Source of the DNA: Sphingobacterium sp. UBA5670
Lineage (GTDB): Bacteria; Bacteroidota; Bacteroidia; Sphingobacteriales; Sphingobacteriaceae
Direction of reading: 5' to 3'
Assembly: GCF_002420705.1 (NCBI RefSeq)
Contig: NZ_DIIM01000010.1
Coordinates: 184,163-248,162, forward strand
Length of the DNA: 64,000 nucleotides
Each line of letters starts with the position of its first letter. The stretch's first letter is position 1. The position numbers and the translations under genes are program-made. Shown in pieces: positions 1 to 8,430 of the stretch. Under the pieces are notes generated by a model that made no database searches, had not been told where the DNA came from, and saw only the letters and a program-made list of their open reading frames with translations.

Positions 1-7
1 AAACAGG

Positions 8-718
8 CTATTTTTTTAATTCCATGCGAACAAGATATTGATCATTTTCGTCCTCGTACAATATTTGGACAACCCAGCCCAGTTCGTGAGAAATTTTAAT
101 CAATAGATCTTGGTCCAAATAAAGCCATTTGAAAAGATTTCCCCGCGTTCCTTTGTACTCATATTGATATTGAATTTCCCCAAAGTAATGTTCCGGCTTT
201 TTAATATTATAATCTTTATAAAGATAACTGATGTCTGAAGAATCAAATATGAGCTGTCCATTCGCTGTCAATAATTCTTTACTATGCTCCAATAATTTTC
301 TAAAACCGTCTATATCTCCAGCAAGGCCTATTCCGTTCATCAAAAGCAAGAGTGTATCATATTTTTGACCGTTGAATTTATAAAAATCTTCGCAGATAAT
401 ATGTTGTACTCCGCGCTGTTGCATAATGTGGCAAGCTGTCTGCGACAATTCCAATGCATCGACTTCAAATCCTTTTTCCTGTAAATAAAGGCTGTGGCTA
501 CCAACCCCTGCGCCTACATCCAATACACGTCCGTCACATAAGGAAAGCCCAATAAATTCCAGTTCGGGGAAATCTTCGGGTTCGCGAAAGAAAATCTCGA
601 CCGGCATTTCGTCTTGATCACCATAACTCGTGTGGAGTAACAAAGGAAACTTTTCTTCTTGATGTACAAAGTAATCATCTAAGGCTTCACCGTATACGTC
701 TCTATGCATTGTCATCAT
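8..718 (-). CDS. class I SAM-dependent methyltransferase
   Basis: A protein of about 236 residues with a Rossmann-fold methyltransferase core. Motif I is visible as VLDVGAGVGSHSLYL near residue 66, followed by an acidic strand end (VDALELS) and the motif IV-like stretch DTLLLLMNGIGLAGD. This is the general SAM-binding fold; the substrate cannot be read from the sequence. The frame opens with TTG and then three possible ATG codons (718, 715, 709); I chose the first ATG. It overlaps the 3' end of the upstream nicotinate phosphoribosyltransferase gene by about 17 bases, so the two are probably translationally coupled. The stop lies at the window edge and the gene appears complete. Confidence 0.8.
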   Translation of the reverse strand: MMTMHRDVYGEALDDYFVHQEEKFPLLLHTSYGDQDEMPVEIFFREPEDFPELEFIGLSLCDGRVLDVGAGVGSHSLYLQEKGFEVDALELSQTACHIMQQRGVQHIICEDFYKFNGQKYDTLLLLMNGIGLAGDIDGFRKLLEHSKELLTANGQLIFDSSDISYLYKDYNIKKPEHYFGEIQYQYEYKGTRGNLFKWLYLDQDLLIKISHELGWVVQILYEDENDQYLVRMELKK

Positions 719-1883
719 CAATCATTAATACTTTTTTAGCTATATATATGGAGTCTTCATCTCCCGTATGTTTCATCGGTTCGTCAGATAGTTTGATGAC
801 GGGGGTCCATTGATCATCTTCTGGTAAAGCGTCGGTCATTTTAATGACGATATTCATGGGTTTAAGGCCTACATCATTGGTAAAATTTGTGCCAACGCCG
901 AATGAATGCAAGATTTTGCCTTCGCAGTATCTGGCAATTCTTTCGACTTTCTCATAGTCCAGTCCATCCGAGAATATGATTGTTTTGGAGAGTGGATCAA
1001 TTCCATTTTTCTTATAGTGTGCAATAACCTTGTCCGTAAATTCAAGTGGATCTCCGCTGTCGTGGCGGACTCCATCAAATAATTTGGTTAATTTTTTGTC
1101 AAATTGCTGAAAAAAGACTTCTGTCGTATAGGTATCTGAAAGCGCTATTCCGAGGTCTCCCCGGTAGACATCAGACCAATGTTCAAGACCAAGGAGATTG
1201 GCCATCTTATAACCGTATTTAGCAGCATGAAACATAAACCATTCATGCGCGTGGGTACCAATTGGTTTAGTTTCATATTTCATGGCCAAATGCACATTGC
1301 TTGTGCCAATAAATGTTTTTTCGCCATATTGCTTGAGTGTGCGAACGACCAAATCATGAACTTCGTAAGAATGGCGTCTGCGGGTACCAAAATCAGCAAT
1401 GGTGATATTTAGTTTTTTGTATTTTTCGATTTTGCCTTTGGCTGTAGCGATTACTTCTGCATCTGATGCACGCTGTAAACCTTGAGATTCATAAAAAAGC
1501 TCACAGATAAGAGACATGAGTGGCACTTCCCAGAGAATAGTACGGTACCAGTAACCTTCAATAATGACTTCAAGATCAGGGCCGTCCTGAAATATTTTGA
1601 TCTCCTCGGGATCGTAGCGATAACCTTGAAGAAAGTCAAAATAAGTAGGGTCTATATAAGGACAGGTTCGGGCAAAAAATACTTTTTCTGCTTTGGTTAA
1701 TTTCAAATTAGCCATTTCGTTGACCGCTTCCTTCAGGAGGACGTCGAAACCATCGGGAAATTTATGATGCCCCCGATTAATAAAATGATAGCGAGCTTTG
1801 GCCTTTGGAAATAACTTGACCACAGCATGCTGCATGGTGAATTTGTAAAAGTCATTATCTAATATAGAGGTAAATGAAGCCAT
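702..1883 (-). CDS. pncB: nicotinate phosphoribosyltransferase
   Basis: A 393-residue protein of the usual length for the PncB family. It converts nicotinate and PRPP to nicotinate mononucleotide in the Preiss-Handler salvage route to NAD, in the cytoplasm. Family signatures visible are the N-terminal LDNDFYKFTMQ, the FGTRRRHS block, GTHAHEWFMFHA, and the phosphate-binding region VRHDSGDPLEF followed by HSFGVGTNF. The start is the ATG at 1883 because the conserved family N-terminus begins directly there. The 3' end overlaps the methyltransferase gene. No clear promoter match was found in the region upstream. Confidence 0.93.
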   Translation of the reverse strand: MASFTSILDNDFYKFTMQHAVVKLFPKAKARYHFINRGHHKFPDGFDVLLKEAVNEMANLKLTKAEKVFFARTCPYIDPTYFDFLQGYRYDPEEIKIFQDGPDLEVIIEGYWYRTILWEVPLMSLICELFYESQGLQRASDAEVIATAKGKIEKYKKLNITIADFGTRRRHSYEVHDLVVRTLKQYGEKTFIGTSNVHLAMKYETKPIGTHAHEWFMFHAAKYGYKMANLLGLEHWSDVYRGDLGIALSDTYTTEVFFQQFDKKLTKLFDGVRHDSGDPLEFTDKVIAHYKKNGIDPLSKTIIFSDGLDYEKVERIARYCEGKILHSFGVGTNFTNDVGLKPMNIVIKMTDALPEDDQWTPVIKLSDEPMKHTGDEDSIYIAKKVLMIDDDNA

Positions 1884-1978
1884 CTTTATCGATCTGTTTT
1901 TTGTTTGAAGCCGTAAATTTACTAATTAACGTCAAAATGTATGGATTGTTCATGATAAATATAAAAAGGTATAAATAT

Positions 1979-2017
1979 AAAAAAGCGGGTAAAGTTTGTC
2001 ATTCTACCCGCTTTTTT
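1979..2017. terminator. bidirectional intrinsic terminator
   Basis: A 13-bp perfect stem (AAAAAAGCGGGTA paired with its complement at 2005-2017) around a 13-nt loop, with a T run on either strand. It lies 26 bases past the stop of the reverse-strand YXWGXW-type lipoprotein gene, so it most likely ends that transcript before pncB. Confidence 0.85.
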
Positions 2018-2042
2018 ATGCTTATTGTTTTATTTTGTTATA

Positions 2043-3557
2043 TTATCTTGTTCTAGAAGATCTTTCTGATCCTTGTGAAGAACGTCCCGAACTGCGTTCA
2101 GCAGCACCTCCTGAAGACCTTGATCGTGATACTGATGATGAATTATCGGTATTCGATCTACTTCTTGTATTTTCATAACTCCGATTTTGTGATGGTTGAG
2201 ATACAGGCTGTGACACAGGTTGGCTCGAGCGTGTTCTATTGCTACCACCATCATAGTTTCCATTTCGTTGTGGTGTTGTTGTCGGTGTAACTACACGTTG
2301 AGGGACAGACTGGTCAGAGCGATTAGCATTTGACCGCGAACGTGAATTATAGTCGGTGTTTCTGTTGTAATCTGTACTTCTGCCGTTGGCTACACCGTTG
2401 TTATCAACGGAGCCGTTTTGTCGGTTCCTACTGACAGGTGTACTATTATTTGAGCCATCAGCTTGTCGGCCTGATCGAGTTCTAAAATCATAGTTATTTG
2501 TATTGGGTTGTGCCCCGGTGTTATTTCTAGTGACCGTACCATTGTCTCCGGTTCTCGTGTTATTATTAGAGCTACGGCTTGATCCACCGTTGTTAGCGTC
2601 GTTTCGAGATCTTACAGAAGCATTTCCACTGTTGTCAATATATAATTCACGACTTCCTGATCTTGAATCGATATTGTCTCTGTTGGTGATAACACGATTG
2701 GTTCGATCTGAAATCTCACTATTGTTATTTCGTGTCCGGGTAGAGGCATCAACGACATTTGTCGGACGTGCTGAAGAGCGGGTATTACGGTCTACTGTCG
2801 GACGGTACATACTGATTTCATTGCTGCGATTGCTGCTGCTACGGACAGATCCAGGTCTATCTGCATTTGCAATTCGATTTACAGTTACACTTCTTCCTGT
2901 CGAACGTTCAATATCGGATCTTCGAGGGCCACCAACATAATAATTGTTGTTAATTATTGTCGTATTATTGATAATCGTGGTTCTGTTATAGATATTGTTG
3001 TAATTTCTTCGATTAACGTAATATCTATCCATATCCCGATTCATAAAATGATTGACTGCCACAAATGTCCAGAAGTTCATCGGAATGTTAACTGAAACAT
3101 TTATATTCATGCCGGGACCCAGAGGTGCCCAACCATAATAGTCGTTACTTTGACGCCAATTTACCCATGCAGGTCCCCATTCATAGTCAGGTACCCATCC
3201 CCATCCATAACGATCGTTGTAATTCCAGCGACCATAGTGGAAAGGAGCCCATCCCCAGTCATAGTTAGATACCCACGTATTGCCATAGTCGGTCATTGTC
3301 CAATAACCATTGGTTGCATAAGGCTGGAAATTCGGGCCAACGTCAGGAATCCAAACATAACCATAATTGGGGTCATTAACCCATTCTCCATAAGGAGAGA
3401 GCTGATCATAGAACATCTGGAATGAAACTCCAGCGTTGTTATAGTTGTTATAGCCTGTATAACCTCCCCGTTGTGCCATTGAAGTAGCGCAACTTGAAAA
3501 AGAGGCGATACCGATAAAACCAAGCACCCAATATTTTATGTTACCTAAATTTTTCAT
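2043..3557 (-). CDS. YXWGXW-repeat lipoprotein with low-complexity tail (DUF6600-like)
   Basis: A 504-residue exported protein. The N-terminus carries a lipoprotein signal with lipobox SSC near residue 23. Residues of about 45 to 165 are packed with aromatic tryptophan/tyrosine/glycine units (for example YGYVWIPDVG, WGWAPFHYGRW, YGWGWVPDYEWG), the pattern of the YXWGXW/DUF6600 family of Bacteroidota envelope proteins. From about residue 210 onward the sequence is Ser/Arg/Asn/Thr-rich with no fold I recognise and looks disordered and highly basic. The function is unknown; an envelope structural or surface-binding role is only inference. It is transcribed alone, ending at the hairpin downstream and divergent from the Mla operon. 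Confidence 0.8.
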   Translation of the reverse strand: MKNLGNIKYWVLGFIGIASFSSCATSMAQRGGYTGYNNYNNAGVSFQMFYDQLSPYGEWVNDPNYGYVWIPDVGPNFQPYATNGYWTMTDYGNTWVSNYDWGWAPFHYGRWNYNDRYGWGWVPDYEWGPAWVNWRQSNDYYGWAPLGPGMNINVSVNIPMNFWTFVAVNHFMNRDMDRYYVNRRNYNNIYNRTTIINNTTIINNNYYVGGPRRSDIERSTGRSVTVNRIANADRPGSVRSSSNRSNEISMYRPTVDRNTRSSARPTNVVDASTRTRNNNSEISDRTNRVITNRDNIDSRSGSRELYIDNSGNASVRSRNDANNGGSSRSSNNNTRTGDNGTVTRNNTGAQPNTNNYDFRTRSGRQADGSNNSTPVSRNRQNGSVDNNGVANGRSTDYNRNTDYNSRSRSNANRSDQSVPQRVVTPTTTPQRNGNYDGGSNRTRSSQPVSQPVSQPSQNRSYENTRSRSNTDNSSSVSRSRSSGGAAERSSGRSSQGSERSSRTR

Positions 3558-3813
3558 CGCAGTAATATTTAAAAGTATGACAAAACTCTATGCTCTTGTC
3601 TTTGTTATTATGACAGCATAACGTATAAAATGGTTTAATCGGTACAGTTGAAATCTGATTTTTTTATATTAAAAGTCAAATTGATGATCTTTTTACATAA
3701 ACGACAATTTTAGATACATATTTTTTATTTACCTTTACCGCTCGAATTGCTACGTGTTTGTTCAGCATAAGACGTGTTTTATGACACATTAATTTGAAAT
3801 AGACATCATTTAA
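3558..3813. promoter_or_regulatory. divergent intergenic region (lipoprotein / mla operon)
   Basis: 256 AT-rich bases between divergently transcribed genes, so it must hold promoters for both. I see no convincing TTTG-N19-TAnnTTTG match, no RNA gene and no open frame of note; a TACCTTTA near 3730 is the closest -7 like element toward the mla genes. Confidence 0.4.
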
Positions 3814-4572
3814 ATGGCTAAAAAACTTCAGACTTTTTTTCTAGAATTCGCAAACATTCACCGTTTTTTGCTACGGTTTTGGCGCGAATTGGTAACTCCC
3901 CCATATGAATTCAAAGAAATTGTTCGCCAGTGCTATGAAATAGGCTATAAGTCGTTGCCTTTAATTAGTTTAACGGGATTTATTGTTGGATTCGTTTTTA
4001 CAAAACAATCACGTCCTTCTTTGGAGGAATTTGGGGCAACATCGATGTTGCCTTCTCTTATTTCGATCGCCATTGTTCGTGCATTAGCACCTTTGGTGAC
4101 TGCATTAATTGCTTCGGGTAAAGTGGGATCACAAATTGGAGCGGAACTTAGTTCTATGAATGTGACGGAGCAAATTGATGCCATGGAAGTCTCTGGTACC
4201 AATCCATATAAATATCTTATTGTAAGTAGAATTTTAGCTACTACTATTGGGATTCCCGTTCTGTGTTTTTATGTTGCGGGTATAGGTCTTTTAGGTGGTT
4301 ATCTCAGTATGATGAGTAAAGATGACTTGAGCTTTTTGAGTTTTTTTACGCAGGTTTTTGAAACGATAGCATTTAAAGATTTAGGAGCGATGGTTTTGCG
4401 TGCGGTTATATTTGGTTTTACCATTGGCGCTGTAAGTTGTTATTGTGGCTATTTTTCTTCAAAAGGAACAGAAGGTGTCGGCAAGGCAGCCAATGCGGCG
4501 GTTGTTGCTTCGATGTTTCTGGTATTTATTGAAGAAATAATTATTGTTCAGGTTTTATCGTTCTTTGGATAG
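3814..4572 (+). CDS. mlaE: MlaE-type lipid ABC transporter permease
   Basis: A 252-residue integral membrane protein of the MlaE/YrbE permease family. It carries the family signatures near residues 85-130 (APLVTALIASGKVGSQIGAEL, shown here as APLVTALIASGKVG then SQIGAEL, and NVTEQIDAMEVSG) and five or so hydrophobic segments. In the Mla system the permease dimer sits in the inner membrane and works with MlaF and the MCE protein MlaD to move phospholipids between inner and outer membranes. It is the first gene of a three-gene operon: only 6 bases separate it from the ATPase gene. No mlaB- or mlaC-like gene follows, which is common in Bacteroidota. Direction of transport cannot be read from the sequence. 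Confidence 0.9.
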   Translation: MAKKLQTFFLEFANIHRFLLRFWRELVTPPYEFKEIVRQCYEIGYKSLPLISLTGFIVGFVFTKQSRPSLEEFGATSMLPSLISIAIVRALAPLVTALIASGKVGSQIGAELSSMNVTEQIDAMEVSGTNPYKYLIVSRILATTIGIPVLCFYVAGIGLLGGYLSMMSKDDLSFLSFFTQVFETIAFKDLGAMVLRAVIFGFTIGAVSCYCGYFSSKGTEGVGKAANAAVVASMFLVFIEEIIIVQVLSFFG

Positions 4573-4578
4573 TAAGAT

Positions 4579-5352
4579 ATGGAAAAGATTAAATCAACTA
4601 TCGACCATTCGAAGCCGGTCATTGAGATTAGGAACGTCAGCAAGTCTTTTGGTGATAATCATGTCTTGCGAGGTGTAAACCTCGATTTATATAAGGAAGA
4701 AAATCTCGTTGTACTGGGGCGTTCTGGAACAGGGAAATCCGTGCTGATCAAATTAATTGCAGGATTATTAAGGCCAGATGAAGGCAGCATCAATGTGTTA
4801 GGGGATTCTGTCACGGAATTAAATGATCGTGAATTGCGCGAATTACGTTTAAAAATAGGGTTTTCATTTCAGAATAGTGCACTTTATGATAGTATGACTG
4901 TACGAGAAAATCTAGAGTTTCCATTAGTTCGAAACAAGCGCAATTTGACACGGTCTGAAATAAATCATGCCGTAGAGGAGGTGTTGGATGGTGTAGGGCT
5001 GTCGCAAGCGATTAATCAGATGCCATCGGAGCTGTCCGGTGGACAGCGTAAGCGAATTGGTATTGCTCGTACGCTGATTCTTAGGCCTGAAATCATGATG
5101 TACGATGAGCCAACGGCAGGATTAGATCCAATCACTTGTTTGGATATTAATGGATTGATCAATGAGGTTCAGGAGCGTTATAAAACAGCATCGATTATTA
5201 TCACACACGATTTAGCTTGTGCGAAGGAAGTGGGAGACCGTATTGTGATGTTGTTGGATGGCAAATTTGAAAGACAAGGGTCTTTTGAAGAAATTTTTGA
5301 TACAGATGACGCGCGCGTAAGGGCGTTTTATAATTATAATTTTATTCTATAA
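4579..5352 (+). CDS. mlaF: MlaF-type lipid ABC transporter ATP-binding protein
   Basis: A 257-residue ABC ATPase. Visible motifs are Walker A (GRSGTGKSV, about residue 48), the Q loop (FSFQNSALYDSMTV), the signature LSGGQRKRIGIAR, Walker B with the catalytic Glu (IMMYDEPTAGLD) and the switch His (IIITHD). The SFQNSALYDSMTVRENL pattern is typical of MlaF. It should power the permease encoded just upstream. The gene begins with ATG at 4579 and ends 5 bases before the MCE gene, so the three are cotranscribed. Confidence 0.92.
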   Translation: MEKIKSTIDHSKPVIEIRNVSKSFGDNHVLRGVNLDLYKEENLVVLGRSGTGKSVLIKLIAGLLRPDEGSINVLGDSVTELNDRELRELRLKIGFSFQNSALYDSMTVRENLEFPLVRNKRNLTRSEINHAVEEVLDGVGLSQAINQMPSELSGGQRKRIGIARTLILRPEIMMYDEPTAGLDPITCLDINGLINEVQERYKTASIIITHDLACAKEVGDRIVMLLDGKFERQGSFEEIFDTDDARVRAFYNYNFIL

Positions 5353-5357
5353 TATAC

Positions 5358-6362
5358 ATGAGTAAGGCAGAAAATAAAAGAGCAATCATTGTTGGTATTT
5401 TTGTTTTTTTAGGCGTATTGATTCTTTTGGCGGGTATTTTTATTTTGGGTAGCCAGCAAAAGAAATTTACTAAAAATATCGAAATTACGACTTCATTTCC
5501 TGATGTCGCCGGATTAAAAGTGGGAAGTAATGTGTGGTTTTCTGGAGTCAAGGTGGGAATTATTAAGAATATTCATTTTAAAAGTGTGCAGGATGTAGAG
5601 GTTGTATTGACAATTGAGGAGAAATCTGCTGAGTATATCCGTAAAGATGCCGTGACCAAATTAGGCTCGGACGGCTTGATTGGTAACAAGATCGTTGTGA
5701 TCTCTGGAGGATCGCAGAATGCACCGACTGTTGAGACTGGCGATTTCTTACGTTCGGCGAAGACTGCAGATATGGAAGCCATGATGGAAACATTGCAGGT
5801 AAATAACGAAAACCTAGCCAAGATTACCACTGACTTTGTAGAGATATCACGTGGATTGGCAGATGGAAAGGGTATGGTTGGTGCAATGTTGACAGATACC
5901 TCTATGGTGAATACACTTCGTGCGACGCTCCTGTCGATCAGTGCAGCAATGAATAATGCAAATAAAGCATCCGCAAATTTGGTGACATTGACAAACTCTT
6001 TAAACAGCAATAAAGGGTTGATTCATGATCTAACGACGGATACTGCGATATTCTCTAATCTGCGCCAGTCAGCAGCACAGTTGCAAGGAGTTTCTCAGAC
6101 AGCAAATGCATTAATAAACAATTTGAATAATGCATCCAGCCGATTAAACGATAAAGATAATGCGGTGGGTGTTTTGTTGAACGATCCTACTTCGGCAAAT
6201 CAAATTAAATCGGCAATCAATAACTTGAATTCGAGTACAGCAAAGCTGGACGAAAATATGGAAGCCCTGCAGCATAATTTCTTATTGCGCGGTTTCTTTA
6301 AGAAGAAGATGAAAGAGGACGCGAAAAAGGCTGAATTACTTAAAGCGGACAGCGCAAAATAA
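5358..6362 (+). CDS. mlaD: MlaD/MCE-family lipid-binding protein
   Basis: A 334-residue protein with one N-terminal transmembrane helix (about residues 9-30) and a single MCE domain (about 37-115, beginning ITTSFPDVAGLKVGSNV and including GVKVGIIKNI and LGSDGLIGNKIVVI). The C-terminal 200 residues are rich in Asn, Ala and Leu and look helical, consistent with the coiled-coil extension of MCE proteins that span toward the outer membrane. It is the substrate-binding partner of the permease and ATPase before it and is the last gene of the operon, ending at a hairpin terminator. MCE domains bind phospholipids; the exact cargo here is unknown. Confidence 0.88.
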   Translation: MSKAENKRAIIVGIFVFLGVLILLAGIFILGSQQKKFTKNIEITTSFPDVAGLKVGSNVWFSGVKVGIIKNIHFKSVQDVEVVLTIEEKSAEYIRKDAVTKLGSDGLIGNKIVVISGGSQNAPTVETGDFLRSAKTADMEAMMETLQVNNENLAKITTDFVEISRGLADGKGMVGAMLTDTSMVNTLRATLLSISAAMNNANKASANLVTLTNSLNSNKGLIHDLTTDTAIFSNLRQSAAQLQGVSQTANALINNLNNASSRLNDKDNAVGVLLNDPTSANQIKSAINNLNSSTAKLDENMEALQHNFLLRGFFKKKMKEDAKKAELLKADSAK

Positions 6363-6382
6363 GTCTGATTAAGAACATATGG

Positions 6383-6413
6383 AAAGGCTGTACGCTTGCG
6401 TAGGGCCTTTTTT
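6383..6413 (+). terminator. intrinsic terminator of the mla operon
   Basis: AAAGGC pairs with GCCTTT and, above a TG/GG mismatch, TACGC pairs with GCGTA around a 2-nt loop; a run of T follows. It lies 21 bases past the MCE gene stop. Confidence 0.8.
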
Positions 6414-6499
6414 AATAATATTGAAGTCATTATTTGGGAGCAAGTCAACAGATCTTTTGAACTGTATGGCATTTAGATTATCCTTTTAGATTGGAAAAA

Positions 6500-7201
6500 A
6501 TGAATCACACTGAAATTACAGATAAAGACGTCATCTATGAAGATAATCATCTCATCGCAATAAACAAAAGGGCGGGAGATATTGTACAGGTGGATGAAAC
6601 GGGAGATCTATCGTTAGAAGATATGGTGAAAACCTATTTAAAAAAGAAATATGATAAACCAAATGAAGCTTTTGTTGGTGTCATTCATCGTTTAGATAGA
6701 CCGGTCAGTGGTATGATTCTTTTCGCTAAGACAAGCAAAGCGCTGGAGCGTATGAATAAGTTTTTTCAGGACAGAACAGTGAAAAAGGCCTATTTGGCGA
6801 TTGTTAGACAACGCCCGCGAAAAACCGAAGGAAAACTTATCAATTGGTTGGTTAGGAATAGGCAAACAAGAGTCACGAAGGCGTTTCCGCGAGAAGTGAA
6901 GGGTGGGAGTTATGCTGAACTGGATTATACATTGGTAGGCGAATTGAATGGGTTTTATTTGTTGCGCGTTGAACCCCTGACTGGTCGTACCCATCAGATT
7001 CGTGCACAGCTTGCAGCGATGGGCTGTCCTATTGTTGGCGATAATAAATATGGATATCCAAGGGGCAGTTCTTTGGGTAGCATCTGTTTACATTCCCGTT
7101 CATTGGTCTTTACACATCCAATCAAAAAAGATAAGATGGAATTGAAAGCTTCATTGCCGAAAGATGGTTTCTGGGATAAATTTGAATCTTTGGCGCGCTA
7201 A
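6500..7201 (+). CDS. RluA-family RNA pseudouridine synthase
   Basis: A 233-residue protein that isomerises a uridine to pseudouridine in rRNA or tRNA. The catalytic motif is VIHRLDRPVSGMILFAKT, in which the Asp of HRLDR is the nucleophile; GRTHQIRAQLAAMGCPIVGD and a final LHSRSLVFTHP confirm the RluA group. There is no N-terminal S4 domain, so it is a short RluA/TruC/RluC-like form; the target base cannot be assigned. The frame also opens at a TTG at 6491, but the ATG at 6500 is the more likely start. It seems to be transcribed apart from the mla operon, as a terminator lies between. Confidence 0.88.
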   Translation: MNHTEITDKDVIYEDNHLIAINKRAGDIVQVDETGDLSLEDMVKTYLKKKYDKPNEAFVGVIHRLDRPVSGMILFAKTSKALERMNKFFQDRTVKKAYLAIVRQRPRKTEGKLINWLVRNRQTRVTKAFPREVKGGSYAELDYTLVGELNGFYLLRVEPLTGRTHQIRAQLAAMGCPIVGDNKYGYPRGSSLGSICLHSRSLVFTHPIKKDKMELKASLPKDGFWDKFESLAR

Positions 7202-7228
7202 TCGTTAAAATTTCAGTACCTTTGCCTT

Positions 7229-7492
7229 ATGAAATGGTTTAAATATTTACTCCTAATATTTACCTTAAGCTGTTCGGCTGTATCTGTTTCTTACGGACAG
7301 TGTGCGATGTGTACATTGAACGCTGAAAATTCTACGAAGGAAGGAAATATGCAGGGAAGAGGTCTGAATGACGGTATCTTGTTTCTATTGGTGATACCTT
7401 ATCTGGCCGCAGCAGGTCTTGGTTATCTGTGGTATAAAAAATATCGCAAAAAGAATCCTGTAACAAAGAAATTCATAAACGAAATAAAATAG
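7229..7492 (+). CDS. small membrane protein with CxxC near the export site
   Basis: An 87-residue protein. It has a cleavable signal sequence (hydrophobic residues 5-22, cleavage probably after YG or GQ), a cysteine pair CAMC shortly after it, and one transmembrane helix (about 48-68) followed by a lysine-rich tail. Small proteins of this layout occur widely in Bacteroidota without a known role; the paired cysteines could bind metal or form a disulfide. A TACCTTTG just 4 bases before the ATG resembles a Bacteroidota -7 box and would give an almost leaderless transcript. It is 7 bases upstream of the DUF983 gene and probably cotranscribed with it. Confidence 0.75.
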   Translation: MKWFKYLLLIFTLSCSAVSVSYGQCAMCTLNAENSTKEGNMQGRGLNDGILFLLVIPYLAAAGLGYLWYKKYRKKNPVTKKFINEIK

Positions 7493-7499
7493 ATTTTTA

Positions 7500-7952
7500 A
7501 TGCCTACATCCAGATTTCATGCAATGATACATTCCAAATGTCCCAAGTGTCATATCGGTAATGTATTTGTAGGAAAGGTATACAGTTTACGTAAGCAGCA
7601 TATGAATGATACATGCCCACATTGTGGTGTCAAGTATGAGGTTGAACCCGGTTATTTCTATGCGGCTATGTATGTGAGTTATGCTTTGTCTGTCGCAGAG
7701 ATTGTTACTGTATCCGTTGCGATCGCAGTTCTGACGGGAAGCGAGTCTCCATGGTCATATCTTATTGGCTTAGCTGTCACCATTTTGGTGTTTGCACCTT
7801 TTAATTTTAGATATGCCCGCTTAATATTACTTCATTTTTTAACGCCAAAGATCAGTTATGATCCGCGTTATGAATTGGCGGTAGAGATAGGTGAAAATTA
7901 TCATAAGAACCTTGAGGAAGAAAGCAAAGATATTAATGAAATAAAAAAATAA
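7500..7952 (+). CDS. DUF983 family membrane protein
   Basis: A 150-residue protein. Residues of about 10-50 form a zinc-ribbon-like module with two cysteine pairs (CPKC and CPHC) around a short linker, followed by EPGYFYAAMYVSYALS and two transmembrane helices (about 55-80 and 86-106). That is the layout of DUF983, a family of unknown function found in Bacteroidota and Alphaproteobacteria. It follows the small CxxC membrane protein by 7 bases. Its stop codon lies inside the left arm of a large terminator hairpin shared with the convergent gene. Confidence 0.85.
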   Translation: MPTSRFHAMIHSKCPKCHIGNVFVGKVYSLRKQHMNDTCPHCGVKYEVEPGYFYAAMYVSYALSVAEIVTVSVAIAVLTGSESPWSYLIGLAVTILVFAPFNFRYARLILLHFLTPKISYDPRYELAVEIGENYHKNLEEESKDINEIKK

Positions 7953-7978
7953 GAGCTCTTTAGAGCTCTTATTTTTTT
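7943..7978. terminator. bidirectional terminator overlapping two stop codons
   Basis: A perfect 16-bp stem (7943-7958 with 7963-7978) around the loop TTTA, A-rich on the left and T-rich on the right, so it works in both directions. The TAA of the DUF983 gene (7950-7952) and the TAA of the convergent gene (7969-7971) both lie within the arms. Confidence 0.93.
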
Positions 7979-8265
7979 AAATACTTCATGGTACTGTCAA
8001 AAAGGAAAACCTTGTCCTTATACGCTTCCAAAATAAGTTGCTGCAAAGGGATTAGATGGACCTGTTGAAAATCTGCTATATGTTCTTCCGATGGGAGTAT
8101 GACCTGAATGCAATAGGTCATCCCTTCATGTGGAGACTGGAGCATCTCTAAGAAATGCACTTGAAATTTTTGGGATTGCACGATATTATCCTGAATCCAC
8201 GAAACGACCTCCTGATGGATTGTTTCTTCTGCGATGACGGAGACATTGTATAAAAACATAAACAA
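7969..8265 (-). CDS. DUF4286 family protein
   Basis: A 98-residue protein with no signal peptide or membrane segment, beginning MFMFLYNVSVIAEETIHQEV and matching the small ferredoxin-like-fold DUF4286 family of Bacteroidota (pattern of a beta strand, a helix with WIQDNI, a strand HFLEML, then the TYCIQVILPS strand). The function is unknown. It is transcribed alone, convergent to the DUF983 gene and divergent from the peptidase-like lipoprotein gene. Confidence 0.75.
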   Translation of the reverse strand: MFMFLYNVSVIAEETIHQEVVSWIQDNIVQSQKFQVHFLEMLQSPHEGMTYCIQVILPSEEHIADFQQVHLIPLQQLILEAYKDKVFLFDSTMKYLKK

Positions 8266-8430
8266 AAATACGCTATTTTTCGACTATAAAAAAGAATCTC
8301 AGAGGCAGAGCGTCGATAAGTTTGAATATTACATTTAATTACTATATCTTGTAAAAATAAGGTTGCATTTCATGCAATTCCGTATTTAATTACAATATTT
8401 GGAATAAATGATAAGGATGTATTTGGGATT

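Noticed and set aside
2503..2940. 145-codon forward open frame inside the YXWGXW lipoprotein gene
   Set aside because: It is the antisense shadow of the Ser/Arg/Asn-rich tail; composition is Leu/Val-rich without motif or start signal.
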